A stretch of 32,987 nucleotides of DNA from Geobacteraceae bacterium GWC2_53_11 (GTDB lineage: Bacteria > Desulfobacterota > Desulfuromonadia > Geobacterales > Pseudopelobacteraceae): NCBI GenBank assembly GCA_001802645.1, contig MGZJ01000005.1:33339-66325 (forward strand), read 5' to 3'. This document shows positions 9,201 to 14,974 of the stretch, one piece after another. The notes under the pieces were generated by a model, which made no database searches, had not been told where the DNA came from, and saw nothing but the letters and a program-made list of their open reading frames with translations. A program made the position numbers and the translations under genes. Each line of letters begins with the position of its first letter. The stretch's first letter is position 1.

Positions 9201-11239
9201 TGGCCACTGCCTCCGTCGGTGCTGTCGTTAGAAAGGGCTATTGACGGGACCGTCACTTCAGTATCCAGAATAAAGGAGAGGCTCCCGGTTGCCGTATTGC
9301 CGGCGATGTCGGTATCACGCACCGTAACGGTGTGACTGCCGTCCACTCCCGGTGCAGCGTACGTCGTGCTCCAGGTACCGCCATCAACACTGTATTCGCG
9401 GATAACCGGTTCAGCAGGGGCAGTGATGGTAAGGGCGGCGTTGCTGGTTCTGAGATCAGTAGCGTGCCCGGGCAAACCGTCGCTGCTGTCAACGTTCAGG
9501 GCTACAACCGGGGCCAAGGGAGCAGTGGTGTCGATAATGAAGGTGAGGCTGCTGACGTTGCTGACATTTCCGGCGACATCGGTATCACGCACACTAACGC
9601 TGTGACTGCCATCCCCACCTGGCGCTGTATACGTCGTATTCCATGAACCGCCGTCGATACTGTATTCGCGGATTACCGGTTCAAGCGCGGCGCTGATGAC
9701 AAGGGTGTTATTATTGGTAATATGATCGCTGTTGTGGCCGCTGATGCCATCGGTGCTGTCGATATTCAGCGCCACCGTCGGAGTAACCGGTGCAGTCGTG
9801 TCCAGAACGAAGGCAAGAGTGCCGGTTGCCGTATTGCCGGCAAGGTCGGTATCGCGTACATTGACAGTGTGACTGCCGTCTACCCCGGGCTGGTTATAGG
9901 TGGTACTCCATGAACCGCCGTCAACGCTGTACTCACGGGTCACCGCTTCAACGGGAGCGCTGATGGCAAGTGCCGCGCTGCTGGTTCTCAGATCGCTGTT
10001 GTGTCCGGCAACACCGTCGCTGCTGTCGATACTCAGGGCTACTGTCGGGGTAACGGGAGGAGTGGTGTCAAGAATGAAAGAGAGGTTACCGGCAGTGCCT
10101 ATGTTGCCGGCACTATCCGTCTGGCGGACACTGACGGTATTTGAACCTTCAACAGCCGTGAAACCCGGAGTCCAGGTCGTTCCTCCGTCAGTACTGTATT
10201 CTACGATTGCCCCGTTTTCAACACCGGTAATGCTCAGAGTACCGACGTTGCTCGTTTTGTCAGTGCCGCTGCTGCCGCTATCGGTAACCAGAGCAATAAC
10301 AGGGGCTACCGGTGGAAGAATATCGACATAATACCCTTCCGTATCTGTAGCCGTGCCGAGTGGAGTAGTAATGCTGGCAGTAACAGTGTGGTCAGGTACG
10401 GCTGTGAGGTCACTGCTCGTAACGTGATCACTGCCGGTAACGAGTTTACTGCCGTCAACGTCGATGCTGAAGGTCAGGTCGGTTGCCACCAGTCCGGTGA
10501 AATCAACACCGTTCACGGTCAAGGTAACAGTACTGCCGGCTTTGGCGCTGCCGCCGACTGTGCCGGTAATTGCTACGATGCCGTGAGATTCCGAGATATT
10601 GATGATGTCATCGGCGGTGATATCACGAGTGAGCGAGATTGACGGCGGTGGCGGTGTTTCTGTTGGCGGATTGCTTGTATATGTCGAGGGGCGTGCCGTA
10701 ACTAACGGCACCACCGGATTCGACATTTCGACAAACTGTCCACTGGCTCCGTTCGTGTCAGGTACATGCCCCCTCCCCACCTTGACCATCGGTGCAGGCG
10801 CAGCAACAGTATCGATGAGTTCTATATCACTGGAGGCAGTCAACTCCTTTTCCGGCGGTTTTGGCACATCCTCTTCTATCTGCGTTTTCGGGGCATCCAC
10901 ATTCCCGCTCACCACTCTCAAACTTCCTGCTTTAGCCTGTGTGCTGGTGCCGACCTTTTTGAAAAGAGTGCCCAGGCTGTCCTTGTTGCCGTCAAATAAC
11001 ACGGTGGGAGGGTTTTCGCTTACGGCATCAAGTGCTCCATTGGGAATAACGACAAACGTTCCATCGGAAAACGTCAATAACAGATCGACGTCAGCAACAT
11101 CCACCGACGAAAGATTTGCGTCACTCTTGGAGATGGTGATGGTTCCATCAGGCGCGACAAGGGCACGCTCGATCTGCTGCCCCTGTTCAAGCCCCTTGAG
11201 CTCCGCTTTTCCTTTGCCGCCATCCGTCTCGTTTGCCAT
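1..11239 (-). CDS. Giant RTX/Ig-like repeat adhesin, type I secretion substrate (SiiE/LapA-like), C-terminus off window
   Basis: This is a very large surface adhesin, with about 3,746 residues in view; the frame stays consistent in the segments I translated and runs off the left edge. The start is ATG at 11239, with AGGGG six bases upstream. The N-terminal part (to about 10690) carries the segment DLLLTFSDGTFVVIPNGALD, which resembles the N-terminal domains of giant type I secreted adhesins. A Pro-rich stretch (TETPPPPS) follows, then one Ig-like domain (about 10320-10670), seven Ig-like domains of about 88 residues (8465-10320), one of about 100 residues (8165-8465), two more of the first type (7540-8165), and 23 tandem units of about 102 residues (501-7535). 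A further Ig-like domain (about 240-500) leads into RTX nonapeptides (GGNDTLYGD, GNDTLEGGA). There is no signal peptide, as expected for type I export; the C-terminal secretion signal must lie off-window. The neighbouring TolC, HlyD and MotAB-like genes support a secretion operon. The repeat class is judged by eye as bacterial Ig-like. Confidence 0.93.
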   Translation of the reverse strand, partial: MANETDGGKGKAELKGLEQGQQIERALVAPDGTITISKSDANLSSVDVADVDLLLTFSDGTFVVIPNGALDAVSENPPTVLFDGNKDSLGTLFKKVGTSTQAKAGSLRVVSGNVDAPKTQIEEDVPKPPEKELTASSDIELIDTVAAPAPMVKVGRGHVPDTNGASGQFVEMSNPVVPLVTARPSTYTSNPPTETPPPPSISLTRDITADDIINISESHGIVAITGTVGGSAKAGSTVTLTVNGVDFTGLVATDLTFSIDVDGSKLVTGSDHVTSSDLTAVPDHTVTASITTPLGTATDTEGYYVDILPPVAPVIALVTDSGSSGTDKTSNVGTLSITGVENGAIVEYSTDGGTTWTPGFTAVEGSNTVSVRQTDSAGNIGTAGNLSFILDTTPPVTPTVALSIDSSDGVAGHNSDLRTSSAALAISAPVEAVTREYSVDGGSWSTTYNQPGVDGSHTVNVRDTDLAGNTATGTLAFVLDTTAPVTPTVALNIDSTDGISGHNSDHITNNNTLVISAALEPVIREYSIDGGSWNTTYTAPGGDGSHSVSVRDTDVAGNVSNVSSLTFIIDTTAPLAPVVALNVDSSDGLPGHATDLRTSNAALTITAPAEPVIREYSVDGGTWSTTYAAPGVDGSHTVTVRDTDIAGNTATGSLSFILDTEVTVPSIALSNDSTDGGSGHNSDRVTSNAAITISAPDELVTREYSIDGGTWSSAYSAPVADGNHTVSVRDTDAAGNSATGGLGFTLDTTVVAPVAALTSDNGRSNSDKVTNIGTLNVSGVETGALVEYSTDGGTSWNSGFTAVEGSNTVSVRQTDIAGNTSAAGNSLTFFLDTSAPLVPSVALSTDSSDGVAGHGSDLKTNSAALAVSAAVESVTREYSIDGGSWNTSYSAPSADGLHTVNVRDTDVAGNSATGTLTFTLDSTAPVRPMVTAISSDTLTIGDHKTSDTTLMFSGTAEANSIVEVYVDGIIAGPPITADGAGVWNFDYTGTTLQVGSTYTVTAQATDAVGNTSVLSSPYAVTIDMVPPVPTIFLDGNIAGDGIVNSAEAAGMVAITGTAGGDAKAGDRITLTVNGVDFTGLVQAGGVFSINISGSDLALDSDKAIDASITTVGPGVPGTAADAKGYLVDTTAPVPTITLSSNITSDDIINSAEAGGDITITGTVGSAAQAGDVVTLTVNGVDSIGLVRADKTFSINVLGSNLVADSDLKIDASITTHDAAGNPGVATDAEGYTFDVLHPTATIAVADNALTVGETSQVTITFSEAVTGFTNADLTIANGTLSAVSTADGGITWTGTFTPAASLEDTTNVITLANSGVTDVAGNFGIGTTDSGNFAIDTLRPTATINVADNALAVGEASQVTVAFNEAVTGFTNADLTITNGTLSAVSSSDGGVTWTATLTPTASLEDANNVITLANSAVTDAAGNSGIGSTDSNTYAIDTLRPTANIAVADNALVAGETSQVTITFSEAVSGFTNADLTIANGTLSAVNSSDGGITWTGIFTPAAGLEDTSNVITLANSGVTDLAGNSGTGSTDSNSYAIDTLRPTATIDVADNALAVGETSQVTITFSEAVTGFSNADLSIANGALSAVSTADGGITWAATFTPTAALESTANVITLDNTGVIDAAGNTGLGVTTSNTYAIDTLRPTATIAVTDNALAVGEASQVTITFSEAVTGLTNADLTIANGTLTAVSSSDGGIVWTGIFTPAVNFEDTSNVITLDNTGVIDAAGNTGLGVTTSNNYAIDTLRPTATIAVADNALAVGETSQVMITFSEAVSGFTNADLVIANGTLSAVSSSDGGVTWSAILTPTDSLEDTGNVITLANSGVTDLAGNSSTGTTDSNNYAIDTLRPTATIAVADNALAVGETSQVVITFSEAVSGFTNADLSIANGALSAVSTADGGVTWTAVFTPTDALEDTANVITLANTGVIDSAGNSGAGSTDSNSYAIDTLRPTATIIVADSALAVGETSQVVITFSEAVTGFTNADLTITNGTLTAVSSSDGGIVWTGTFTPAVSFEETANVITLANSGVIDAAGNSGTGTTDSNNYAIDTLRPTAIIAVADNALAAGESSQVTITFSEAVSGFTNADLAIANGTLSAVSSSDGGITWSATLTPTDSLENTSNVITLANSGVTDLAGNSGTGTTDSNSYAIDTLRPTATIHVADNALAVGETSQVTITFSEAVTGFTNADLTISNGTLSAVSTADGGITWSATLTPTVSIQDATNVITLANSGFVDAAGNSGTGTTDSNNYAIDTLRPTATIAVADNALTVGETSQVTITFSEAVTGFTNADLAIANGTLTEVSSSDGGVTWTGTFTPTAGLEDTSNVITLDNSGVTDVAGNSGSGSTDSNTYAIDTLRPTATIAVADNALAVGESSQVTITFNEAVTGFSNADLTIANGALSAVSTADGGITWTAAFIPTAGIEDTSNVITLANSGVVDAAGNSGTGTTDSNNYAIDTLRPTATIAVADAALAVGEESQVTITFSEAVTGFTNADLTIANGTLTAVSSSDGGVTWTSTFTPTAPIEDATNVISLANSGVIDAAGNAGIGSTDSNNYAIDTLRPTATIAVADNALAAGETTQVTITFSEAVSGFDNTDLTVVNGALSAVSSSDGGVTWTGVFTPTDGLEDTSNVITLTNSGVIDSAGNSGTGTTDSNNYAIDTLRPTASITVADAALAVGETSQVTITFNEAVTGFTNADLVIANGTLTAVSSLDGGVTWTATLTPTAPIENATNIITLANSGVIDAAGNSGIGSTDSNTYAIDTVRPTATIAVADNALAAGETSQVTITFSEAVTGFTNADLTIANGTLTAVSSSDGGVTWTGIFTPTSGLENTSNVITLANSDVTDVAGNSGIGTTDSNTYAIDTLRPTATIAVADNILAIGETSQVTITFSEAVTGFTNADLAIANGTLTAVSSSDGGVTWSATLTPTAPIQDATNVITMANSGVIDVAGNSGTGTTDSNNYAIDTQQPTATIAVADNVLAVGETSQVTITFNEAVTGFTNADLAIANGTLSAVSSSDGGITWSAVFTPTALIQDVTNIITLANSGVTDSAGNSGTGTTDSNNYAIDTVRPTATIAVADAALAAGESSSVTITFSEAVTGFTNADLAIANGTLTAVSSSDGGVTWSATLTPTASIQDATNIITLDNSSVTDVAGNSGTGTTDSNNYAIDTLRPTATIVVADNALAVGESSSVTITFSEAVTGFTNADLAIANGNLTAISSSDGGITWSATFTPLAPIQDATNVITLLNTGVTDAAGNTGTGTTISNNYAIDTMRPTATIAVTDTALVVGESTQVTITFSEAVTGFTNTDMNIANGTLTPVGSLDGGVTWTATLTPTASIQDATNVITLAANSVTNAIGNTNTGADSNNYAIDTLRPTATIAVADNALAAGETSLVTITFNEAVTGFTNADLTIANGTLTPVSSSNGGITWTGIFTPTAGLVATSNVITMTNTGISDLAGNSGTGTTDSNNYAIDTQRPTATIVVADNALAVGENSLVTITFSEAVTGFTNADLAIANGTLTAVSSSDGGITWTATYTPTAGFEDASNVITMANIGIIDAAGNTGLGLTTSNNYAIDTLRPSALALSLDTDGGNNITIGTYLVSGAEAGAAVEYSSDDAIWIASAPIVSAAGPYSIYVRQVDAASNTSVSSLLQFENGSASGEILTGDGGSNILIGRGGNDILKGLGGNDTLYGDTGNDTLEGGAGTNTLYGGDNDDTFTGGAGTDTMFGGSGADTASYAGSAT
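501..7535 (-). repeat. 23 tandem 306-bp units (102-residue bacterial Ig-like domains) in the adhesin
   Basis: The segment encoding YAIDTLRPTATIAVADNALA recurs every 306 bases with clear sequence similarity at the DNA level. I counted 23 units by their boundary motif. Twenty-two are 306 bp and one (1113-1415) is 303 bp, so every unit keeps the reading frame. Each unit encodes the pattern TFSEAVTGFTNADLTIANGT, then a Ser/Ala-Asp-Gly-Gly (SDGG or ADGG) turn, a TWT strand, and a GNSGTGTTDSNNYAID end. This is typical of large bacterial Ig-like repeat adhesins. Units vary mainly at the DGG loop and in the strand before it. Confidence 0.92.
8465..10320 (-). repeat. Seven tandem Ig-like domains of about 88 residues in the adhesin
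   Basis: The linker LDTTAPVTP or a variant of it recurs near 10060, 9795, 9520, 9255, 8985, 8727 and 8465, spaced about 255-275 bases. Between linkers the units share SREYSIDGGSW/TREYSVDGGSW-like and HTVNVRDTD-like strands. Two units (about 10060-10320 and 8727-8985) are a sister type with EYSTDGG and NTVSVRQTD, so two subfamilies are mixed within the block. The block is distinct from the 102-residue repeats further downstream. Confidence 0.8.
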
Positions 11240-11334
11240 GTATAACCCCTCATCCCGCCATTTCAGTTTAACTCACAAAAACGACGCAGCCCCTCCGGCC
11301 CCGGCTTCTTGCATCCACAAAACGATTTGTCCGG

Positions 11335-12834
11335 TCAGCTGTTACTGCCCGAGCGATAATCGAGTGTCTCTCTCAATTTTTTCTGTTCGTTCACCTGCAT
11401 GACGAGCAGTTTTTGCGACTCTTTTGCATCGGCAGTCACATGAATGGACAGTTCTGAAATCCGGTTGCAGATTTCATCATTACCGTTTTCCAACCCATTA
11501 AAAATGCTGCCGAGCTGCCTGCCAAACTGCTGCAGCTCGCTGCGGAAGCCATTGCTCGCCTCGGTCTGTTCGGCAAGTGTACGCAACATATCAGCGCGCT
11601 GTTTCTGAAAGTCATCCAGTTCGGATGACAGTGTCCGCTGCTGCAGGCGGACCGACTCGGTCAATCGCTCTTCTATTTTGTACGAATCAAGTGCGTCGCG
11701 TAATTTCTTCTGTTCATCAACCTGCAGGGCAATCAGTTTATGCGACTCCTTTGCGTCAGCAGCCAGTTGCACGGTTAGTTCGGAAATCTGGCTGCATATC
11801 GTACTGTTGCTCTTTTCCAGGACATTGAGCACCGTGCCGAACTGGCTGCCCAGCAACTGGAGCTCGCTGCGGAATCTGTTGTTCGCCTCGGTCTGTTCGG
11901 TCAGAGAACGCAGCATATCAGCACGCTGGTTCTGGAAGTCCTCTATTTCAGATGACAGGGCCCGCTGCTGCTGGCGCAGCGCCTCAGCCAGCCTCTCTTC
12001 GATGCGGATCAGAACCTTGTATTCATCTCCGCTGTATGCCGCTCCGCCTCCGGAAACAACGCGTGCCCCGTTTCCGGGAGCGCTTTCATTGGAAAGGGCG
12101 ATTTCAATATGCCGGGCAACCTCCGAAGAAAGCAGCGAGATGATGTCTCCCTGCAGACGCCGGACTCCCAGCATCATCAAACCAAGAATGATGGATCCCA
12201 GCAGGCCGAACATCGAGGCTGAAAACGCAATGCTCATGGACTGCATAGGTGCTCTCATCCGCTCAATCATGGTACGGAACACAACGAGAGGGCTTGCCGT
12301 ACTCATGTCAAGCTCGGCAAAACTGCTGATCAGGACTGAAATATCGCTGAGAGTTGCAAGCAAACCGACAAATGTCCCCAGCAGCCCCATACCGACCAGC
12401 AGCCCGGACAGATATTGCGGCAGGGCATTGCGACGCAGCAGGCGGGCCCGCGCGGTGGTCAGTTCATGCTCAATGGCAACCTGTTCCTGATGGGAAATGG
12501 CGCGGCCACACGATGTGGCAACCATTTGCAGCACATAGGAAACATCTCCGGAAAAGCTGTTGGCAATATGCTGAAGTGTGGCCGGATCAGTGTTGTCGTG
12601 TACGGCTTCGGAATATTCCCTGACCGTTTTTGCTTCGTGCATCAACCGGTAGGCACTGAGCAGGATGAGCGCTCCGCCGAATAAGATAATACAGAAAATG
12701 GTATAGTTGATTTGCGGATGGGGGTTACGGATTATTGTTGATCTGATGGCTTCATAAAAGTACGTAGAACCGAGAAGAAGTAAAACAAAGGGCAAGGAGA
12801 TAACAACGTAATAATTTCTAAGATACTTGAACAT
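11335..12834 (-). CDS. MotA/TolQ/ExbB-like proton channel protein with duplicated coiled-coil tail (SiiB-like)
   Basis: This 499-residue inner-membrane protein probably forms the channel partner of the MotB-like protein at 14212-14880. Four membrane segments are visible (about residues 10-29, 43-62, 141-165 and 199-222). The last two carry small-residue-rich MotA/TolQ-style helices, GMGLLGTFVGL and SASMFGLLGSIILGL. A long hydrophilic, Gln/Glu/Lys-rich cytoplasmic tail follows, made of two copies of a 109-residue coiled-coil-like unit (residues 278-386 and 387-499). I chose ATG at 12834 because an AGAGAG-type ribosome site precedes it; a longer form from 12933 would only add residues overlapping the HlyD gene. 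The start overlaps the HlyD stop by 17 bases, which suggests coupled translation. In Salmonella SPI-4 a MotA-like protein (SiiB) has this role; ZorA of Zorya defence is a more distant lookalike. Confidence 0.8.
   Translation of the reverse strand: MFKYLRNYYVVISLPFVLLLLGSTYFYEAIRSTIIRNPHPQINYTIFCIILFGGALILLSAYRLMHEAKTVREYSEAVHDNTDPATLQHIANSFSGDVSYVLQMVATSCGRAISHQEQVAIEHELTTARARLLRRNALPQYLSGLLVGMGLLGTFVGLLATLSDISVLISSFAELDMSTASPLVVFRTMIERMRAPMQSMSIAFSASMFGLLGSIILGLMMLGVRRLQGDIISLLSSEVARHIEIALSNESAPGNGARVVSGGGAAYSGDEYKVLIRIEERLAEALRQQQRALSSEIEDFQNQRADMLRSLTEQTEANNRFRSELQLLGSQFGTVLNVLEKSNSTICSQISELTVQLAADAKESHKLIALQVDEQKKLRDALDSYKIEERLTESVRLQQRTLSSELDDFQKQRADMLRTLAEQTEASNGFRSELQQFGRQLGSIFNGLENGNDEICNRISELSIHVTADAKESQKLLVMQVNEQKKLRETLDYRSGSNS
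11338..12003 (-). repeat. Tandem duplication of a 109-residue coiled-coil unit in the MotA-like protein
   Basis: Copy 1 is encoded by 11677-12003 and copy 2 by 11338-11676. Both start with IEERL, share SSE.(D/E)DFQ.QRADMLR and EQTEA..FRSELQ, and end with ADAKES.KL....V.EQKKLR at the same spacing. The lack of gaps points to a fairly recent in-frame tandem duplication. Confidence 0.9.
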
Positions 12835-14212
12835 GTAATTCTCTCTTTGAAATGTAGTTATGGAGACAAGGCGGGATATACCGGCATACGGTTTTAAATT
12901 GCGCTGTTGAATCGGCACGGAAGGCGCCGTCACGGAACTTGAGCAGCGGAGAAAGAATGTACGAGAGGATTGTCCGCTTGCCGACCGTTATGTCGGCGCT
13001 AGCCGCCATGCCGGGCACCAGCACTCCGGGCTGGTGAACACGTGACAGGAGTGTCGAGATATCGACTTCAATATTCACGCGGTAATAACGGTTGCCCTTC
13101 TCATCGTTTAAGGTATCCGAGCTGACCTCGGTCACATGCCCCTCAAATGTTCCGTAGGTTGAATAATCATACGCACCGACACGCACCCGTGCCGGCAGCC
13201 CTTTCCTCAGGTTGGCACGGTCATTGGGATTTGACCGGGTCTGGATGACAATGCGCTGATCACTCGGCGTAATTTCCATCAGTACCTCGCTGGGACGCAC
13301 AACGGCACCGATGGTGGTGATGTTCAACTTGTTGATGAGACCCGCGACCGGTGTACGCACGACATTACGATTGAGCCGGTCAACATTGGTGCCGATTTCG
13401 TGGCTGGACCGCTGCAGCTCCTCACGCACTTGCGTCAGCGCTGAAGAAGCTTCCGCACGGAAACGCGCGACAGCCTCGTTCACCCGTGATTCAGATTCGG
13501 ATTGAGCAGCCTGCAGGCGCGGAGCTGCTGTCGTTGCCTCGGCAATCTGTGATTTGAGACGCTGTATGCGTGACTGGGTATCCAGCACCTCCATTTCGGA
13601 GGCGGCATTGTTTCTCCTCAGGCCGTCAATAACCTGATGCTGTTTTTTTGCCAGTTCCAGTTCTTCAATTAAATGCTGCTTCTTTGACTGTATTTCCGTC
13701 AGTTCGCTCTTCTTCTGCGTGCCTTGAGACTGCAAAATCCGGACCTCTTCAGCAAGCTGGGAGCGGCGGGCCTGCCATGCGGCAGTTTCGACCCGGATCA
13801 CCGTGAGATCGCTTATGGTCTTGGGAAAAACAATCGTGCTATAGCCGTTTAATTCCGCAAGAAGCCGGGCCTCGCGACCGCGCAGGGCGTCGAGCTTTGA
13901 CTGTTCCTGCCCCAAGTTCGAGCGTGTCTGTATGTCCGACAGTTCCATCAGCGGCTGACCGGCAGCAACGACCTGCCCTTCCTGAACGAGGATTTTACGG
14001 ACGATCCCCCCTTCAAGATGCTGCACAATCTGCGATTTTCCGGCAGGGATGATCTGCCCTTCAGTCCGGACGATAACGTCAACACTGGTCAGACCGGCCC
14101 ACAACAGCACGCTTATGCTGCTGGCCAGCAGCAGTAAGACAAAAGCACGTTGCGGCGACACCCCCGCACACAGACCGTTCAGCGTAGTGAACAGGGAACG
14201 CGGCTTTCCCAT
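12818..14212 (-). CDS. HlyD-family periplasmic adaptor of type I secretion (SiiD/LapC-like)
   Basis: This 464-residue membrane fusion protein bridges an inner-membrane ABC exporter and the TolC-like channel. After a short cytoplasmic N-terminus comes one membrane helix (about residues 22-42). A biotinyl-lipoyl-like half follows (GQIIPAGKSQIVQHLEGGIV, then VQEGQVVAAGQPL), then a long alpha-helical hairpin rich in Gln, Glu and Lys (about 100-290), the second lipoyl half (NRNVVRTPVAGLINKLNI) and the family's C-terminal signature around VPGMAASADITVGKRTI. I place the start at ATG 14212, after AAAGG at seven bases; a TTG at 14215 is the alternative. The start shares one base with the stop of the MotB-like gene. 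The last 35 or so residues are an unusual Cys- and His-containing tail that overlaps the next gene's ribosome site and start. Confidence 0.92.
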   Translation of the reverse strand: MGKPRSLFTTLNGLCAGVSPQRAFVLLLLASSISVLLWAGLTSVDVIVRTEGQIIPAGKSQIVQHLEGGIVRKILVQEGQVVAAGQPLMELSDIQTRSNLGQEQSKLDALRGREARLLAELNGYSTIVFPKTISDLTVIRVETAAWQARRSQLAEEVRILQSQGTQKKSELTEIQSKKQHLIEELELAKKQHQVIDGLRRNNAASEMEVLDTQSRIQRLKSQIAEATTAAPRLQAAQSESESRVNEAVARFRAEASSALTQVREELQRSSHEIGTNVDRLNRNVVRTPVAGLINKLNITTIGAVVRPSEVLMEITPSDQRIVIQTRSNPNDRANLRKGLPARVRVGAYDYSTYGTFEGHVTEVSSDTLNDEKGNRYYRVNIEVDISTLLSRVHQPGVLVPGMAASADITVGKRTILSYILSPLLKFRDGAFRADSTAQFKTVCRYIPPCLHNYISKRELHVQVS

Positions 14213-14880
14213 CAACGCGCCTTTACCCTGACAAGTGCAGCGTTGGCATTGCTTTTTCCTTCTCGCACCAGTACGTTGATATTCTCCTTGGGCATCTTCA
14301 TATCAATCAGCAGATTACGCACCTCCATAGCCCGATAGTACCCCATGCGCTTTGCCTCGGAAAAACCTGCGGGAACCTCGACAACAATGCTTGTTTTCCC
14401 GTGCGCCACAATAGGCTTCAGCGTTTCACGCAACCGCCCCTGTTCTGCCGGCGTAAACGTTACGGCTTCATCCGCGAAACGCACCACTACGTCGGTATCG
14501 CTTGCTCCCAGCGTTTTATCAAGCCGTTTCTGCGGTTGTGGCAGAGCAGATGCTATGTCAACCGTCTTTTCCACAACACCGGGCTGAACCTTCTGGGGAA
14601 CCCGCTGTGCAAGCTGCATATTCAAACGCTGAATTTCACGCTTCAGCTCAGCATTTTCCTTAACAGGATCAGCAGACGGCGGGGAAGTAACCTTGACATT
14701 TGACGCTTCCGTTTTTTGGGTCGCCCCACCCTTACTGGCACGTCCCAATTCGAGCGCAAACATGAAAACGGCCACCGTCATGATCGTCAGAAGGAAGAGG
14801 AGATTAAGCACCAGATTGGTTACGGCATCCACATAGCCCGGCCAGAAAATATCTGAACCGTCTTCATCACTATGGCGCAT
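14212..14880 (-). CDS. MotB/OmpA-like one-pass membrane protein (SiiA-like)
   Basis: This is a 222-residue inner-membrane protein with a periplasmic C-terminal domain. A single membrane helix (about residues 19-45) is preceded by WPGYVDAVTNL, which places Asp18 at the mouth of the helix, the position of the proton-binding Asp in MotB-type stators. A coiled linker (about 75-95) leads to an OmpA/MotB-like domain (about 125-222). That domain keeps the RAMEVRNLL helix and the MPKENI turn, but lacks the usual Gly-His-Thr-Asp ligand motif. ATG 14880 has AAGGTGG six bases upstream. The gene sits between the TolC-like and HlyD genes, and its partner is the MotA-like protein at 11335-12834. By analogy with SiiA of Salmonella SPI-4 it may couple proton flow to secretion or release of the adhesin. 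Confidence 0.78.
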   Translation of the reverse strand: MRHSDEDGSDIFWPGYVDAVTNLVLNLLFLLTIMTVAVFMFALELGRASKGGATQKTEASNVKVTSPPSADPVKENAELKREIQRLNMQLAQRVPQKVQPGVVEKTVDIASALPQPQKRLDKTLGASDTDVVVRFADEAVTFTPAEQGRLRETLKPIVAHGKTSIVVEVPAGFSEAKRMGYYRAMEVRNLLIDMKMPKENINVLVREGKSNANAALVRVKAR

Positions 14881-14974
14881 TGTTGTCCACCTTTCGGCAA
14901 TTAATGTGTATTTGTTTTACCTGGTTCAAGAGACACTGCTTCAATCGGCCCCGGATATCAGCCGGATCTTTCAC

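Noticed and set aside
10690-11239. LapG-type protease site in the adhesin N-terminus
   Set aside because: The only di-Ala noticed, in DTVAAPAP, lacks the usual following Gly, and no lapG or lapD gene is in the window, so retention by that route is not supported.
11335-14880. MotA/MotB-like pair considered as a Zorya phage-defence system
   Set aside because: No ZorC, ZorD or ZorE-like helicase or nuclease gene is present, and the pair is interleaved with HlyD, TolC and adhesin genes.
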